DNA of 64,000 bases from Termitomyces sp. T153 (lineage: Eukaryota > Basidiomycota > Agaricomycetes > Agaricales > Lyophyllaceae). The stretch lies in NCBI GenBank assembly GCA_018296165.2, contig JACKQL020000013.1:372001-436000 (forward strand). Reading direction: 5' to 3'. The stretch's first letter is position 1; the number at the start of each line of letters is the position of its first letter. The position numbers and the translations under genes were made by a program. A model generated the notes under the pieces. It was given only the letters and a program-made list of their open reading frames with translations. It ran no database searches and was not told the origin of the DNA. Of the stretch, positions 47,151 to 56,909 are shown in pieces.

Positions 47151-49134
47151 ATGTTCACCAACGACGTCCAGCACATCCTCCTCCAGTCCCGCTCCTTCCG
47201 CCGCCGCCCAGGCGATGTTCCCTATCCTGTCCAGCACATCGGTGCCGCCTGCTCTGCCTTGTATGTCGCGTCTCTCTCGTCCTTCTTCCCTCATCTCGTC
47301 TCGTCCTAGTGATGCCTGGAACTCCATGGTTCGCACACGCGGCCACAGTCTGACCCTCCACAAGTTCGAGGCCCCGCCCCCCGTCGTCCTCGATCTCGGC
47401 TGCGGCAATGGCTACTGGGCCATCGAAGCCGCAAAAGCCTGGCCGGTGACTATCCACGTCCGTCCTTGCCTTCCGTCACTCACCTGTCCACCACAGAACA
47501 GCGTCGTGGTCGGGTTCGATGTCAAAGACATCCAGCCCAAGCTGCTCCATACTCTCGCGTGGAAACACCATTTTGACATTGCTCACCGCGTCAAATGGGT
47601 CCACGGCAATTTGTTCGTTCCTTCTCAATCTCACGCTTCTGTGCTGCTTGACCGTCCTTGTGCAGATTAGATGGCTTGCCTTTTCCTTCCAGCTATTTCG
47701 ACTTTGTTCGAGTCGTCAACATTGGTCTCGGTGTGCCCGAGGATGAGGTGCTTATGTCCATTTTTTCCCTCTTTCTCCATGCTCATCACCACCACTCAAG
47801 TGGCAATATGTCTTTGAGGCACGCATACAAATTTCCTTCCTTTGTTTTTTGGCAGCTAATGCCATCATAGGAAGCTGCTCGCGTCCTGAGACCCGGTGGT
47901 GTCATAGAGGTATATACAATCAGTGTGTGACCTGTCAAAGCTGATCTGTCGGTTCAAGGTGATAGAGGAAGATCCGATCTTTCCCTGTGAGGTTCGACGG
48001 CCTCTATGGGGACCTAGCCACGGAAATTCTTCAATGACGCTCGTCAACCGCTCACCTTCTATCGTCATTCCTTCAAGTCTCCCCCTCGCACACGGCTCGC
48101 CGGCAATCTCTTGTGTAACACTCCATGAACGGTGTGAGCCCACTTCGCCAACATCCCCGAACAACTTGTCTTCGCCCACCATCCCACTCCCTCCTCATCC
48201 ACGCAAATCCTCTGCCCCAACGTCTCATCCATACCTGCTTTCTCCCCATGATACTCCATACAGACCCTCCACCCCACAAACAGAAACGGACCGAACCTCC
48301 GATCTACAGGATCACTCGCGGCTCAAAGCCGCATGGGACGCAATGCTCGCCTCTCGATTCATTGCGGAGAGTACCCTCTCCGTGCTTCCCTTCTACTTGT
48401 CGTCCACTTTCCCTGATGTCCAGAGTATCGCCCCTGTCAAAGTCCTCCTTCCCCCAAACTCCAAAACAAAGCAATCACGTTCTTCCTCAGAACCACCCTT
48501 AAAGTCCGCGAAACCGCAGAGTCCACCATCCCTAGTCAGAACCTCTAGCGAATCCACATGTTCCTCAGGATGGGATACTTCCACTTTGACCCCTCTGTCA
48601 AGAACTTCATCCAGCGACTCTATAAATTCGTATACCACCGAATTCGCTCAAATGCACCTCGCAAGCACGGTACATACTGTAGCAGGCTGCAAAGAAGCTA
48701 TCTGGCAGGAGTACAAGAAGCTCTATGACGTCAACGTCGCCAAAATCGTGACCCCAGATGCAGACGCGCTCTCCGGCCACACCGCCAGCTCCGGTCCCGG
48801 GAACGACAAATCGTCAATTCGAGAGTCGTTCGATGATGAATGGGCCGCTTGGTACAAGTGAGTTTTCTTGCTTGCTAGTCGGGGGGTCATCGCGTTCTCA
48901 TGTATACCTTACCTTAGTGATATGACGGACCGCATTGGGATGCGCACGCTTATGGCTCAGCTGAACTGGGCTGAGCCCCCGGGTCAACGACCTGATTGGC
49001 ATCTTTGGCGTGCAAAGGTGCAGCAGAGTAACGAAAATAAGGGTTCTTCTGATAGTCTTGAATATGCGAGGAACCCGCCTGCCATCTGTCGCTCGATGCG
49101 TGGCTTCATCGGCTGTAAACCACGGCTGACTTGA
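47151..49134 (+). CDS. SAM-dependent methyltransferase with long low-complexity insert
   Basis: Class I methyltransferase. MFTNDVQHILLQSRSFRRRP leads into DAWNSMVRTRGHSLTLHKF, the SAM site VVLDLGCGNGYWAIEAAKAW, VVGFDVKDIQP, LDGLPFPSSYFDFVRVVNIG, LGVPEDE, WQYVFE, EAARVLRPGGVIE and VIEEDPIFPC. WQYVFE is encoded by an 18-nt exon (47801-47818), followed by an intron with a GC donor. About 300 residues of Ser/Pro/Thr-rich sequence follow, interrupted by SRLKAAWDAMLASRFIAEST and EFAQMHLASTVHTVAGCKEA. The C-terminus is MTDRIGMRTLMAQLNWAEPP and more. The substrate is unknown. Similar proteins are widespread in Agaricomycetes, but I recognise no characterised member. Confidence 0.8.
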
Positions 49135-49447
49135 TCATCTCCTTCTCTCATTTAGGCATCTTCGTTCATCTCAAGGCTGGATCTTCAAAATTTGGTATTT
49201 TTTAACACACGTTTTCATTTTTTTTTTCTTGTTATGGGATCTATTATCGCATTTGCACTGCATAGTCTATTTCAAACATATCACACACCTATAGTCTCTT
49301 ACTAACTTGTATGTTATAACATTGGAAGACTATCCTCCATTGTAAATAGAGGATACCCTAGTCGCTAGTCGCTTCCATATTCCAGGCGCTAACAATTACA
49401 ACTACAAAAAAATATATTCATTCAGTAAAATCAACTTGATAGCAGAG
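49135..49447. other. Convergent intergenic region
   Basis: About 313 bp between the methyltransferase stop and the minus-strand stop at 49448. AT-rich with a T10 run; no gene seen. Confidence 0.35.
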
Positions 49448-50729
49448 TTAATTCTTCCCCTTCATCTCGATATCCTGAGAGACCTTGCTGTTTCTCCCTC
49501 CAAACGGAACCCACCGCCACGGGGTAGGTCTATGACGATCGACTGGGCCATCGTACTGTGTACCTGCAAAACCCTGCGCGTTCTTCGTGAGCGACGCCAC
49601 ATCGTCGTCCTCTTCGATCAACTCTCCCGCTTTGCCTGATGAAAGCGGTTCGCCGTTTAGAGGCAGGACGATCACTGCTGCGGGTGGCGCGTTGATTGGG
49701 TTGATCACACATGGAATCGGGGGCGCTTTTGAGAGTTTACGGCGCGGCTCCTGTGGGCGAGGACGACGGCGAGAGCGAGGGCGTCTGCAGCTCTGAAGGG
49801 ACAGACCGCATAAGAACGGGACTAGGAGAGCTCCGAGCACAACGGAGAAGATGCACCCGGTGACGATGAGGAAGATCTGGTCGCCGCTGAGGCCTTTGGG
49901 ATCATAGAGAAGGACGGCGCTGCCTATTGTGGTGTTGAGGCAGTGCAGGAGTTTGACGTCCGTGTCGCTTGGGAGGAGGACGTTGTATGAACTTGGGGAG
50001 TCTGTGGGGAGGAGGACGGCGGTGTTGTTGTAGTCGTCGAGGGTGAGCGCGACACTGGATGCACGGTAGTACTGCAGGGTCTGCTCGGGAAGGGGAGAGG
50101 CGGAGTATTCGAGGTAGGGGGAGGGGTTTGGAGATGTGAGGTTGATGAAGGATGAGCAGACGGATAGGGAGGAGATGAGGGCTTCGGCGGACGTGAGGTC
50201 GGTGAGGACGCGAAAGGTGGAACTGGGAGATGTGCTTGAGACGTAGGTCAGGGTGGCGAGCGGGCCACCTGGACGGGTGGTGTTATCTGGGAGCCCGTAC
50301 TGAGAAAAAAAAATAGGTCAGTATCGTTTCCTAGGGGCTTGGTAGTGCAGAAAAAATACCTCAGTCGGATGCAGATAGGCAGCAGCACCGTCGATAGGGA
50401 ATGGGTTCGCCCATACTACGGGCCAAAAATAAAATGGGAATCCGCGATTACTGGTTCCCCGCACGGTGTCACCACCAGGATACCCACTCCCATAATCACT
50501 CTAGAGATCTCAGCAACATGCGGTTGTGGGGTGCCCAGGCTTACCGAGTTCCATATATTTGCTTGCGTGTTCCACCACCCTGCGTGCGACCTGCAAAGAC
50601 TTGGTCTTTCTTAATGACATAAGGCCTGCCGCCACCCTTGGCGAAGGGCTTGGTGTCAATTTCCTTACCACCTGCGAGGATTTTGATAGGTGGATTGGAG
50701 CCGCGGCGCTCGAGATGCGGAGTATTCAT
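49448..50729 (-). CDS. Fungal single-pass membrane protein, function unknown
   Basis: A conserved-looking but uncharacterised fungal membrane protein. N-terminal half: NTPHLERRGSNPPIKILAGG, PFAKGGGRPYVIKKDQVFAG, GGTRKQIYGTRDYGSGYPGG and a hydrophobic aromatic GFPFYFWPVVWANPFP segment. A predicted luminal/extracellular domain has many potential N-glycosylation sites (INLT, YNNT, LNTT) and a Cys-containing LLHCLNTTIGSAVLLYD. One transmembrane helix (FLIVTGCIFSVVLGALLVPF) is followed by an Arg/Pro-rich cytosolic tail ending DIEMKGKN. About 390 residues with two introns. No signal peptide is seen before the Gly-rich start. No enzymatic motif recognised. Confidence 0.75.
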
Positions 50730-51096
50730 GAAGGGTGGTCAAGACAGACAGTAAAACTTCAGCTCAAAGGGTATTGTAGAAACAGTCTCAGGGGGTTATA
50801 AGACTGGATCCGAGACGCGTTAATTCATGACGAATTTGGGATTTCAGACATTGGCACCGAGACAGGAGGCAGCAAAATTGGCACGTTCATTAGGAGGCGA
50901 TGGGCTCGATAGACCTTGATAGAACGAAAACACAACTGATCCATAGGCAGTTCGAGCAGTGCAGCTAACATAGTGAACGGATAAAAAGCCAAAGTCAATA
51001 ATAAGTGCAGCGGTCGCAGTTGGCACACGATCAGATATGATTAGATAACATAGACCTCGGAACCGGTCGAAAACAAGCTCTTCTCCTCTATACACC
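50730..51096. promoter_or_regulatory. Divergent intergenic region, membrane protein / EBP1
   Basis: 367 bp between divergent starts (50729 minus, 51097 plus). No gene seen. Confidence 0.35.
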
Positions 51097-52632
51097 ATGT
51101 CTGACAACGAGCAACCGCCTTCCCCCGCCGTCGTCGAGGAAAAGAAGCCCGCCTCTACTGCAGAGGCAGATCTCACAAAGTACAAGGTGATTCAGCTCAC
51201 ACTTTGCTGTGAAAAAAATTCATCTACCATTAGACTGCTGCCGACATCATTCATGGGGTCACCAAAAAACTGATTGAACTCGCTGTCGAAGGAGCCAAGA
51301 TCATCGACCTCTGCATTGAGGGTGACAAACTCATCGAGGCAGGCACAGCTAGTGTCTACAACAAACCCGTAAAGGGCGTCAAAGTCGCCAAGGGTGCGCT
51401 TCCCTAGGCGCGACCGTGCGTCTTTTCCGCTGACCACGCCCCCAGGACTCGCTTTCCCAACCTGCATCTCCGTCAACAACGCCGTCGCGCACTTCTCTCC
51501 CCTAGCGTACGTTAGACGATCTCCTCCGATCGCGCCAAACGCGATCTGACTGTCGCGTCCCACAGATCGGACCCACAGTCAGAGCAGGTCCTAGCCAAAC
51601 ACGATGTCGTTAAGATTCAGCTTGGTGCTCAAATCGATGGTTTCGCCGCGATTAGCGCGGAGACAATCGTTGTTGGCGCGACCGCCGACGCTCCTGCCAC
51701 TGGTCGCCGCGCCGACGTCGTCAAGGCCGCATGGCACGCTGCTGAGCTCGCAATGCGCACAATCAAAGTGGGAAACAAGAATTGGGCTGTTACTGAGGCT
51801 GTTGGTAATATTTCTAGCGCCTGGGGCTGCAAACCCGTCGAAGGTATGTGGTTCAAGCAGTTTTTTTTCGTGTAAGAACACGTGTTTCTGACTCGTGTCT
51901 CGAAGGAATGCTCTCGTGTAATCAAACGCAAAATGTCATCGATGGAAAGAAGAGGATTATCCTGAATCCTAGTGAAGCGCAGAAGCGCGATTTTGACACC
52001 GTGACGTTCGCTGAAGGTGAAGTGTACGGTATGGACGTGCTCATCTCGTCTGGTGAGGATGGCAAGGTATGCAAAAGGATCCGACCAAATTGCAATCAAT
52101 GTCAACTGACTAGCAACATCCAGGCGCGTCTGGAAGAGTCTCGTACGACGATTTACCAGCGTGACTCCACGGTCACTTACCAATTGAAGATGAAAAATTC
52201 GCGGGCCGTGTTCTCGGAGGTGCAGAAGAAGGCAGGCGCGTTCCCCTTCAACATTCGTTCTCTTGAGGACGAGAAGAGGGCGCGTATGGGCCTGCAGGAG
52301 GCTGTGCAGCACAGTCTCGTTAAACCCTACGAAGTCATGTAAGTCTTCCGCGTCAAGCTGCGTCCGCCTTTTCCTGATCATTCGCTCGCTTTAGCTTCAC
52401 CCCGGCTAACACCTTTGTCGCTGGCTTCCATTTCACTATTGCCCTTTTGCCTAGCGGCCCTTTACTTATCACGCACCCGCCCATCTGGTACAAGCCTGAA
52501 CTTGTCAAGACTGAGAAAGAACTCGAGGATGAGAACCTCAAATCTGTCCTTGCGCGTAATCTCAGGGAGAGCAAGAAGAGCAAGAAGAAGAAGGCAAAGG
52601 CGGAGGGTGAAGCTGAGGTCAAGGAGGAGTAG
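51097..52632 (+). CDS. EBP1/PA2G4-like aminopeptidase-fold protein
   Basis: Homologue of proliferation-associated PA2G4/EBP1 (fission yeast 42-kDa curved DNA-binding protein), a methionine-aminopeptidase-fold protein without peptidase activity that binds ribosomes and RNA. Seen: YKTAADIIHGVTKKLIELAV, GLAFPTCISVNNAVAHFSPL, DVVKIQLGAQIDGFAAISAE, IKVGNKNWAVTEAVG, GMLSCNQTQNVIDGKKRIIL, FAEGEVYGMDVLISSGEDGK, QKKAGAFPFNIRSLEDEKRA, VQHSLVKPYEVIFTPANTF and LPSGPLLITHPPIWYKPELV. The Lys-rich C-terminus is NLRESKKSKKKKAKAEGEAE. About 390 residues in seven exons. The stop is about 10 bp before the Lon pseudogene begins. Confidence 0.92.
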
Positions 52633-52642
52633 ACTCAGATCT

Positions 52643-55231
52643 GTAATAATATTTCCTGAGGCGATTTTGGCCCTTATTGATGAATCGGACGCTCTGCCTG
52701 TTCTTGCAGCTATTCCTCTCGTAAATCCATCTTCTGAGGACAAATCACGTGTGCTCTCAGAGTGGGGAACTGCAGCTCGTGTGCTTCGTTTGGCCAGGCC
52801 TACCCTGCGCAATCCACGACAGCCTTACCTCGTTTCATTACATGGCCTAACAAGGATACGGCTGATTGCCGCGGGTAACACCAATTCATTGCCTCCTGAA
52901 CTTGCAACGGACCTGTCGCTGCAAGAAATTGAGTATCCTCGATATCGGAAGTGTCAAAGAAGATTGCTACTGCTGTTGACGAATCCCTATCCAAACAAAA
53001 GAAAGAATTTTTCCTTCGACAGCAGCTTGCCGCCATTACGCGGGAACTCCAAGCTCTTACTCGGTCCAATGGCACTTCCTCTGGCGTCTCGCCATGTACT
53101 CCATCGGACAATTCAAATAGCTCAGAGCTTGATGACGATGAACAACACGAAGCCAATGATATGGCAGACCTCAAGCGTCGAATTGAAGCGATGGAAGTCG
53201 GATCAGAGGAGCGCAAGATGGGTGTTAGGGAACGGAGGAGGCTTGAGCGTATCCCACAAGGGAGCGTAGAGCATGGGGTGATTCGTAGCTATGTTCGTAT
53301 CTCCGGTCTTTTGGCATGTATGACTATTAACCATCCTCGTCTCCAGCTTGAATGGCTCAGCTCGATACCATGGCCAAACGCCGTATCTCTCTTCAGAAGC
53401 CCAATCTCCGCAGCCCATCAAAGACAAATCATTCCTTACAGCTGCTCGTGCTCAACTCGATGCAGACCACTTTGGTCTTGAGAAAATCAAGAAAAGACTC
53501 ATCGAATACCTTGCAGTGGTCCGGCTAAAGGAATTGAATGCTGAGCATGACTCTCGTGAAGAGGAGGCTCGTAAGCAAAGTGAAGTCAAAGCGATTGAGG
53601 CCAAGGCCAACCCAGCAGACAACGCAGACAAGATGGTCGTCCCCTACGACAAGAACAAGCAACAACCTTCCAAACCTTCCCCCACATCTGTGCCCGTGAA
53701 ATCCGGACGCCTTGGGAAGAAGGGCGTGAAGGGGTCTATTCTACTGTGAGCACGCGTTTTACGATCTGAAATCACCAACTGAGTGCCATTCAGTCTTGTT
53801 GGACCTCCTGATACAGGCAAGACATCACTTGGTCAATCTATCGCCAAAGCTCTCGGGCGGCCTTTCCAGCGTATTTCCTTGGGAGGCGTCCGAGACGAAG
53901 CCGAGATCAGGGGTCATAGACGTACATACGTCGCGTCCGGGCCTGGATTAATCGTTCAAGCTCTCCGCAAGGCAGGGAGATTGTATTCTGTTATGCTGCT
54001 GTGTGTTTGTCTTCGCTGTACACGTCACTCTACTCAGTCCTTAACCTAACCTTGTACAGAGACGAGATCGACAAGATTAGTCGAAGCAACTTCCATGGAG
54101 ATCCTGGAGCCGCATTATTGGAGGTCTTGCACCCTGAACAGAATCATACCTTTAATGTGGGTATATTGGATTCAGGTTTCTGTTATTCATTTCGACTCAT
54201 CCTCAGGCGTTAGGATCACTACGTCGACGTCCCTATCGATCTCAGTCAAATACTCTTTATCTGCACTGCAAATTCGCTCGAAACTATATCTGCGCCGCTC
54301 TTGGATCGCTGTGAAATTATTCAACTTTCTGGTTCGTATTCCCTATCTCTGATTATTTGCATGCTTATGTTGTTTGTACAGGATACACATATGACGAAAA
54401 GATGCACATTGCCCGTCGCTTCCTTTTACCGAAGCAACTCCAGGCCAACGGTTTGAATGAATCCCATATTACCCTTACCGAGCCTGCCCTCCTGCACATT
54501 GCCAGCGATACACACGGGAAGCCGGTGTTAGGAATCTCGAACGCGCCATCGGAGGCGTTGTGAGGTACAAGGCCGTTGAATGGGCCGAGTTTATGGATGG
54601 GGGTGGAGAGGCGCGAGAAGTGGGGCAGAATGATGGAGCTGTTGTGGTGGCAGACAAGGAAGGGAGCAGGCGGGCGTATAGGCGGATTGTTGAGGAGCAT
54701 GAGATTGAGAAAATTCTGGGTATCGCAAGGTGGGATGATGAAGAGCGGGACAGGAAGAAAGAAGAGGTGTCGTATATGGTCTTGTTGTGATGGGTCAGGG
54801 AGAGGGTGGCATACTTCCTGTGGAAACAATTGCTGTACCAGGCAGCGGACGAGTGAAATTAACAGGCAGTTTAGGAGATGTACGTTATCCCTCCATTCGT
54901 ATCCTTTCCTGATGGATGCTTATCTTCTTACAGGTCATTAAAGAGAGCGCAGAGCTGGCATTGAGCTGGGTCAAGACCCATGCTTATGACTTGTGCGTCA
55001 CGAACACTCGTGCCGAAGACCCTCTGAAAGTTCCTGAAATGATTGATATCCATCTTCATCTTCCGTCGGGAGCTCAGAAGAAGGACGGTCCAAGTGCTGG
55101 TGTTGCAATGGTATGTCAAGTGATGGTACTTCGTCCTATCATGCTGATATTGTTTGCAGACTTGCACCTTTGTCTCCTTGCTGACAGGAGCATGTGTACC
55201 CAGTCACATTGCCATGACCGGAGAGGTATGT
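52643..55231 (+). pseudogene. Peroxisomal-type Lon protease pseudogene, truncated at both ends
   Basis: Similar to fungal peroxisomal Lon (LONP2-type) AAA+ protease. It starts abruptly at VIIFPEAILALIDESDALPV, lacking the first N-domain strands. Recognisable: [80 protein letters not shown], the Walker A region ([11 protein letters not shown], Asp for the usual Gly), [76 protein letters not shown] and the catalytic-Ser segment [11 protein letters not shown]. The frame breaks near 52945 (with missing sequence), 53378, 54504 and 54765. It ends at [11 protein letters not shown], before the catalytic Lys and C-terminus, where Gag-like sequence begins. I conclude it is dead; functional Lon must be elsewhere or absent. 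Confidence 0.85.
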
Positions 55232-56340
55232 GTCCTGGGTCTAGGTTAGCATTGGAAGAGAGTCTGCCAGTAATGATTTGTCCTGGATTAAGTTGATGCC
55301 ATTCCTCAATATGTTCTATGTAAAGCTGCTTGCCGAAATAGTTGGGAATTATGGTGCCAGATGGTAAAATGATCTTGTCTTCAGCATTGCAACAAATCTT
55401 ACCCTGTTGGATCATATTCTTCATCTTGATGCAAGTGCTGCAGACCATGGTGTGACCTGTTTCACCACAGAAGTGGCAAGTGCTGCTAGTGAAGTGTTGG
55501 CAGGGCTGAGCATTGTTGTTGGTAAAGAGAGCTTCCAGACATTCCAAAGTGCTGACAATTGCTGTAGTTATTGCTAATTTGAGGGTTTCCTGCTTAGGTG
55601 TAGGCAATGGCAAAACTGAGGCATTAGCAATTGGTGACAAAGTGATACCAGTGGTGCTATTGCTGGTCTTGGTCATAGAGGTGTCTGTGCCCTTTAAAAC
55701 CTATTTAGCACCTTCAAAGACTTGATCAACATCATAAGGGTCCTCAGGATGGTGGTTGGGAAGTGTGATTTTGAGCCAGCAAACAATTTTCAACCATAGT
55801 GACATGGAGATGCCTTGTTGGAAAAGACAATGTTCTTCATTGCAGTAGAGCTTGCCATTAGTGAGAAGCTATCTAGCAATGCATTGGAAGTCTCAATAGT
55901 AGTTGGAGAACCTGCCCAAAGTTGCTAAGCTGCTGTTAAAGGTCTGGTTGACAAGTCATCCAAGATTGCCAAGGTTATAACAAGTGCTAGCATCAGCACC
56001 AGGGTACAACCTGAGCACTGCCACCTTCCATTCCTGGTATGTCTAAAGTTGAGGTGCATTGTTGCCAAATTCAGATAAGCCAAACCAGGTTTCTGCCATG
56101 TTGTAAGAAACATATCGAGCCATGTATTCCTTCTTCTGAGTGTTGTCAATAATGCCACAGTCAGCAAAAAGGTATTCTAGCTCCTTGAACTATTGGGGGT
56201 GTTCCCTAGAGTGACTCTCATCCCATTTTGGCACAGTGGTGTCATTGTGTAGTGGCATTCTAGCATACTGAGTAGTGGGGTTATTATTCATAGGAGCAAT
56301 TGTTGATAGTAGCAGAGGAAGAGGGTCAGTTGGCAATCAA
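55232..56340 (-). mobile_element. Ty3/gypsy-type Gag fragment, CpG-depleted
   Basis: Minus-strand blocks match agaricomycete retrotransposon Gag proteins: ARMPLHNDTTVPKWDESHSR, KELEYLFADCGIIDNTQKKE, YMARYVSYNMAETW, and after several breaks a zinc-knuckle-like CHFCGETGHTMVCSTC and IILPSGTIIPNY with [12 protein letters not shown]. The knuckle has CX2CX4H then an off-spaced Cys. No protease, reverse transcriptase, integrase or LTR is visible. Only two CpGs occur in about 1.1 kb. It abuts the Lon pseudogene at the position of a Lon exon end. A decayed, methylation-mutated fragment. Confidence 0.8.
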
Positions 56341-56546
56341 GAGATAGAGTGAGCTTCTGCGAAGAAGATAGAGTCAGTTGGAGTTAAAGGCAAGAGGGGT
56401 GCATCAAGAAAGCTTTTGATGAATGTGCCTGGGAAGTTGGCAAGGATTTTGCTAATGTCACGAAGGTTCCTAGCGGTTTCAAGTTTGTCGGCAAAGGGTC
56501 GAGGTTGAGTAGCAATCGGATAAGTACATTTACGGGTGTCTGACAT
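56337..56546 (-). other. 69-codon open frame of unknown status
   Basis: CpG-normal, unlike the adjoining Gag fragment. It encodes MSDTRKCTYPIATQPRPFAD, then ISKILANFPGTFIKSFLDAP. No family recognised. It could be the Gag N-terminus, a chance frame, or a gene fragment captured with the element. Confidence 0.25.
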
Positions 56547-56909
56547 TGTGTGGGTTTAGATGTGTAATGAGATGGATGTAGCAAAGAATTGTCGTATTTC
56601 TTTGTACTTAAACAGGCTGCAGTGTGGCTAACAGATGGAGGACTTTGAATTGTAGGGTCAGCCACAAAATCCTGAACTGATTGTGTAAATAATCGAGTGC
56701 ATTATTCTTTGGTAACATCCACATAACGAGCAGGCGGCAAGTAGCGGGCTATGCGGTTTGATCTGAACCGCCCGTAGTTATTTAGAATGTTCTACTTAAT
56801 TCGGTAATGTCATGTGACCTTGTTCTGGGTTTTGCAGGAGCTCAGGACGTTCGACCTCTACAAAGAACCCTTTCTCTTACTTACGTAAGAGAGTCGGGGA
56901 TTTGAATGG
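56547..56909. repeat. Intergenic with dispersed repeat copy 2 and hairpins
   Basis: No gene seen. 56874-56891 is CTCTTAC-TTAC-GTAAGAG, a 7-bp stem. With flanking CGGGGAT it resembles 5548-5592, with weaker similarity running upstream. A second hairpin, GCGGTT/AACCGC, lies near 56752-56771. Confidence 0.45.

Noticed and set aside
46561..47353. GC-rich overlapping open frames on both strands around 46.6-47.3 kb
   Set aside because: They are shadows of the NDUFB8-like gene and the methyltransferase first exon; compositions are Arg/Pro/Gly-rich as expected from high GC.
48065..48279. Trp/Gly-rich minus-strand frames
   Set aside because: Antisense to the Ser/Pro insert of the methyltransferase.
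52415..53269. A single 284-codon plus-strand open frame overlapping the EBP1 end
   Set aside because: It mixes out-of-frame EBP1 coding sequence with Lon homology; the in-frame EBP1 exon and Lon frame breaks explain it better.
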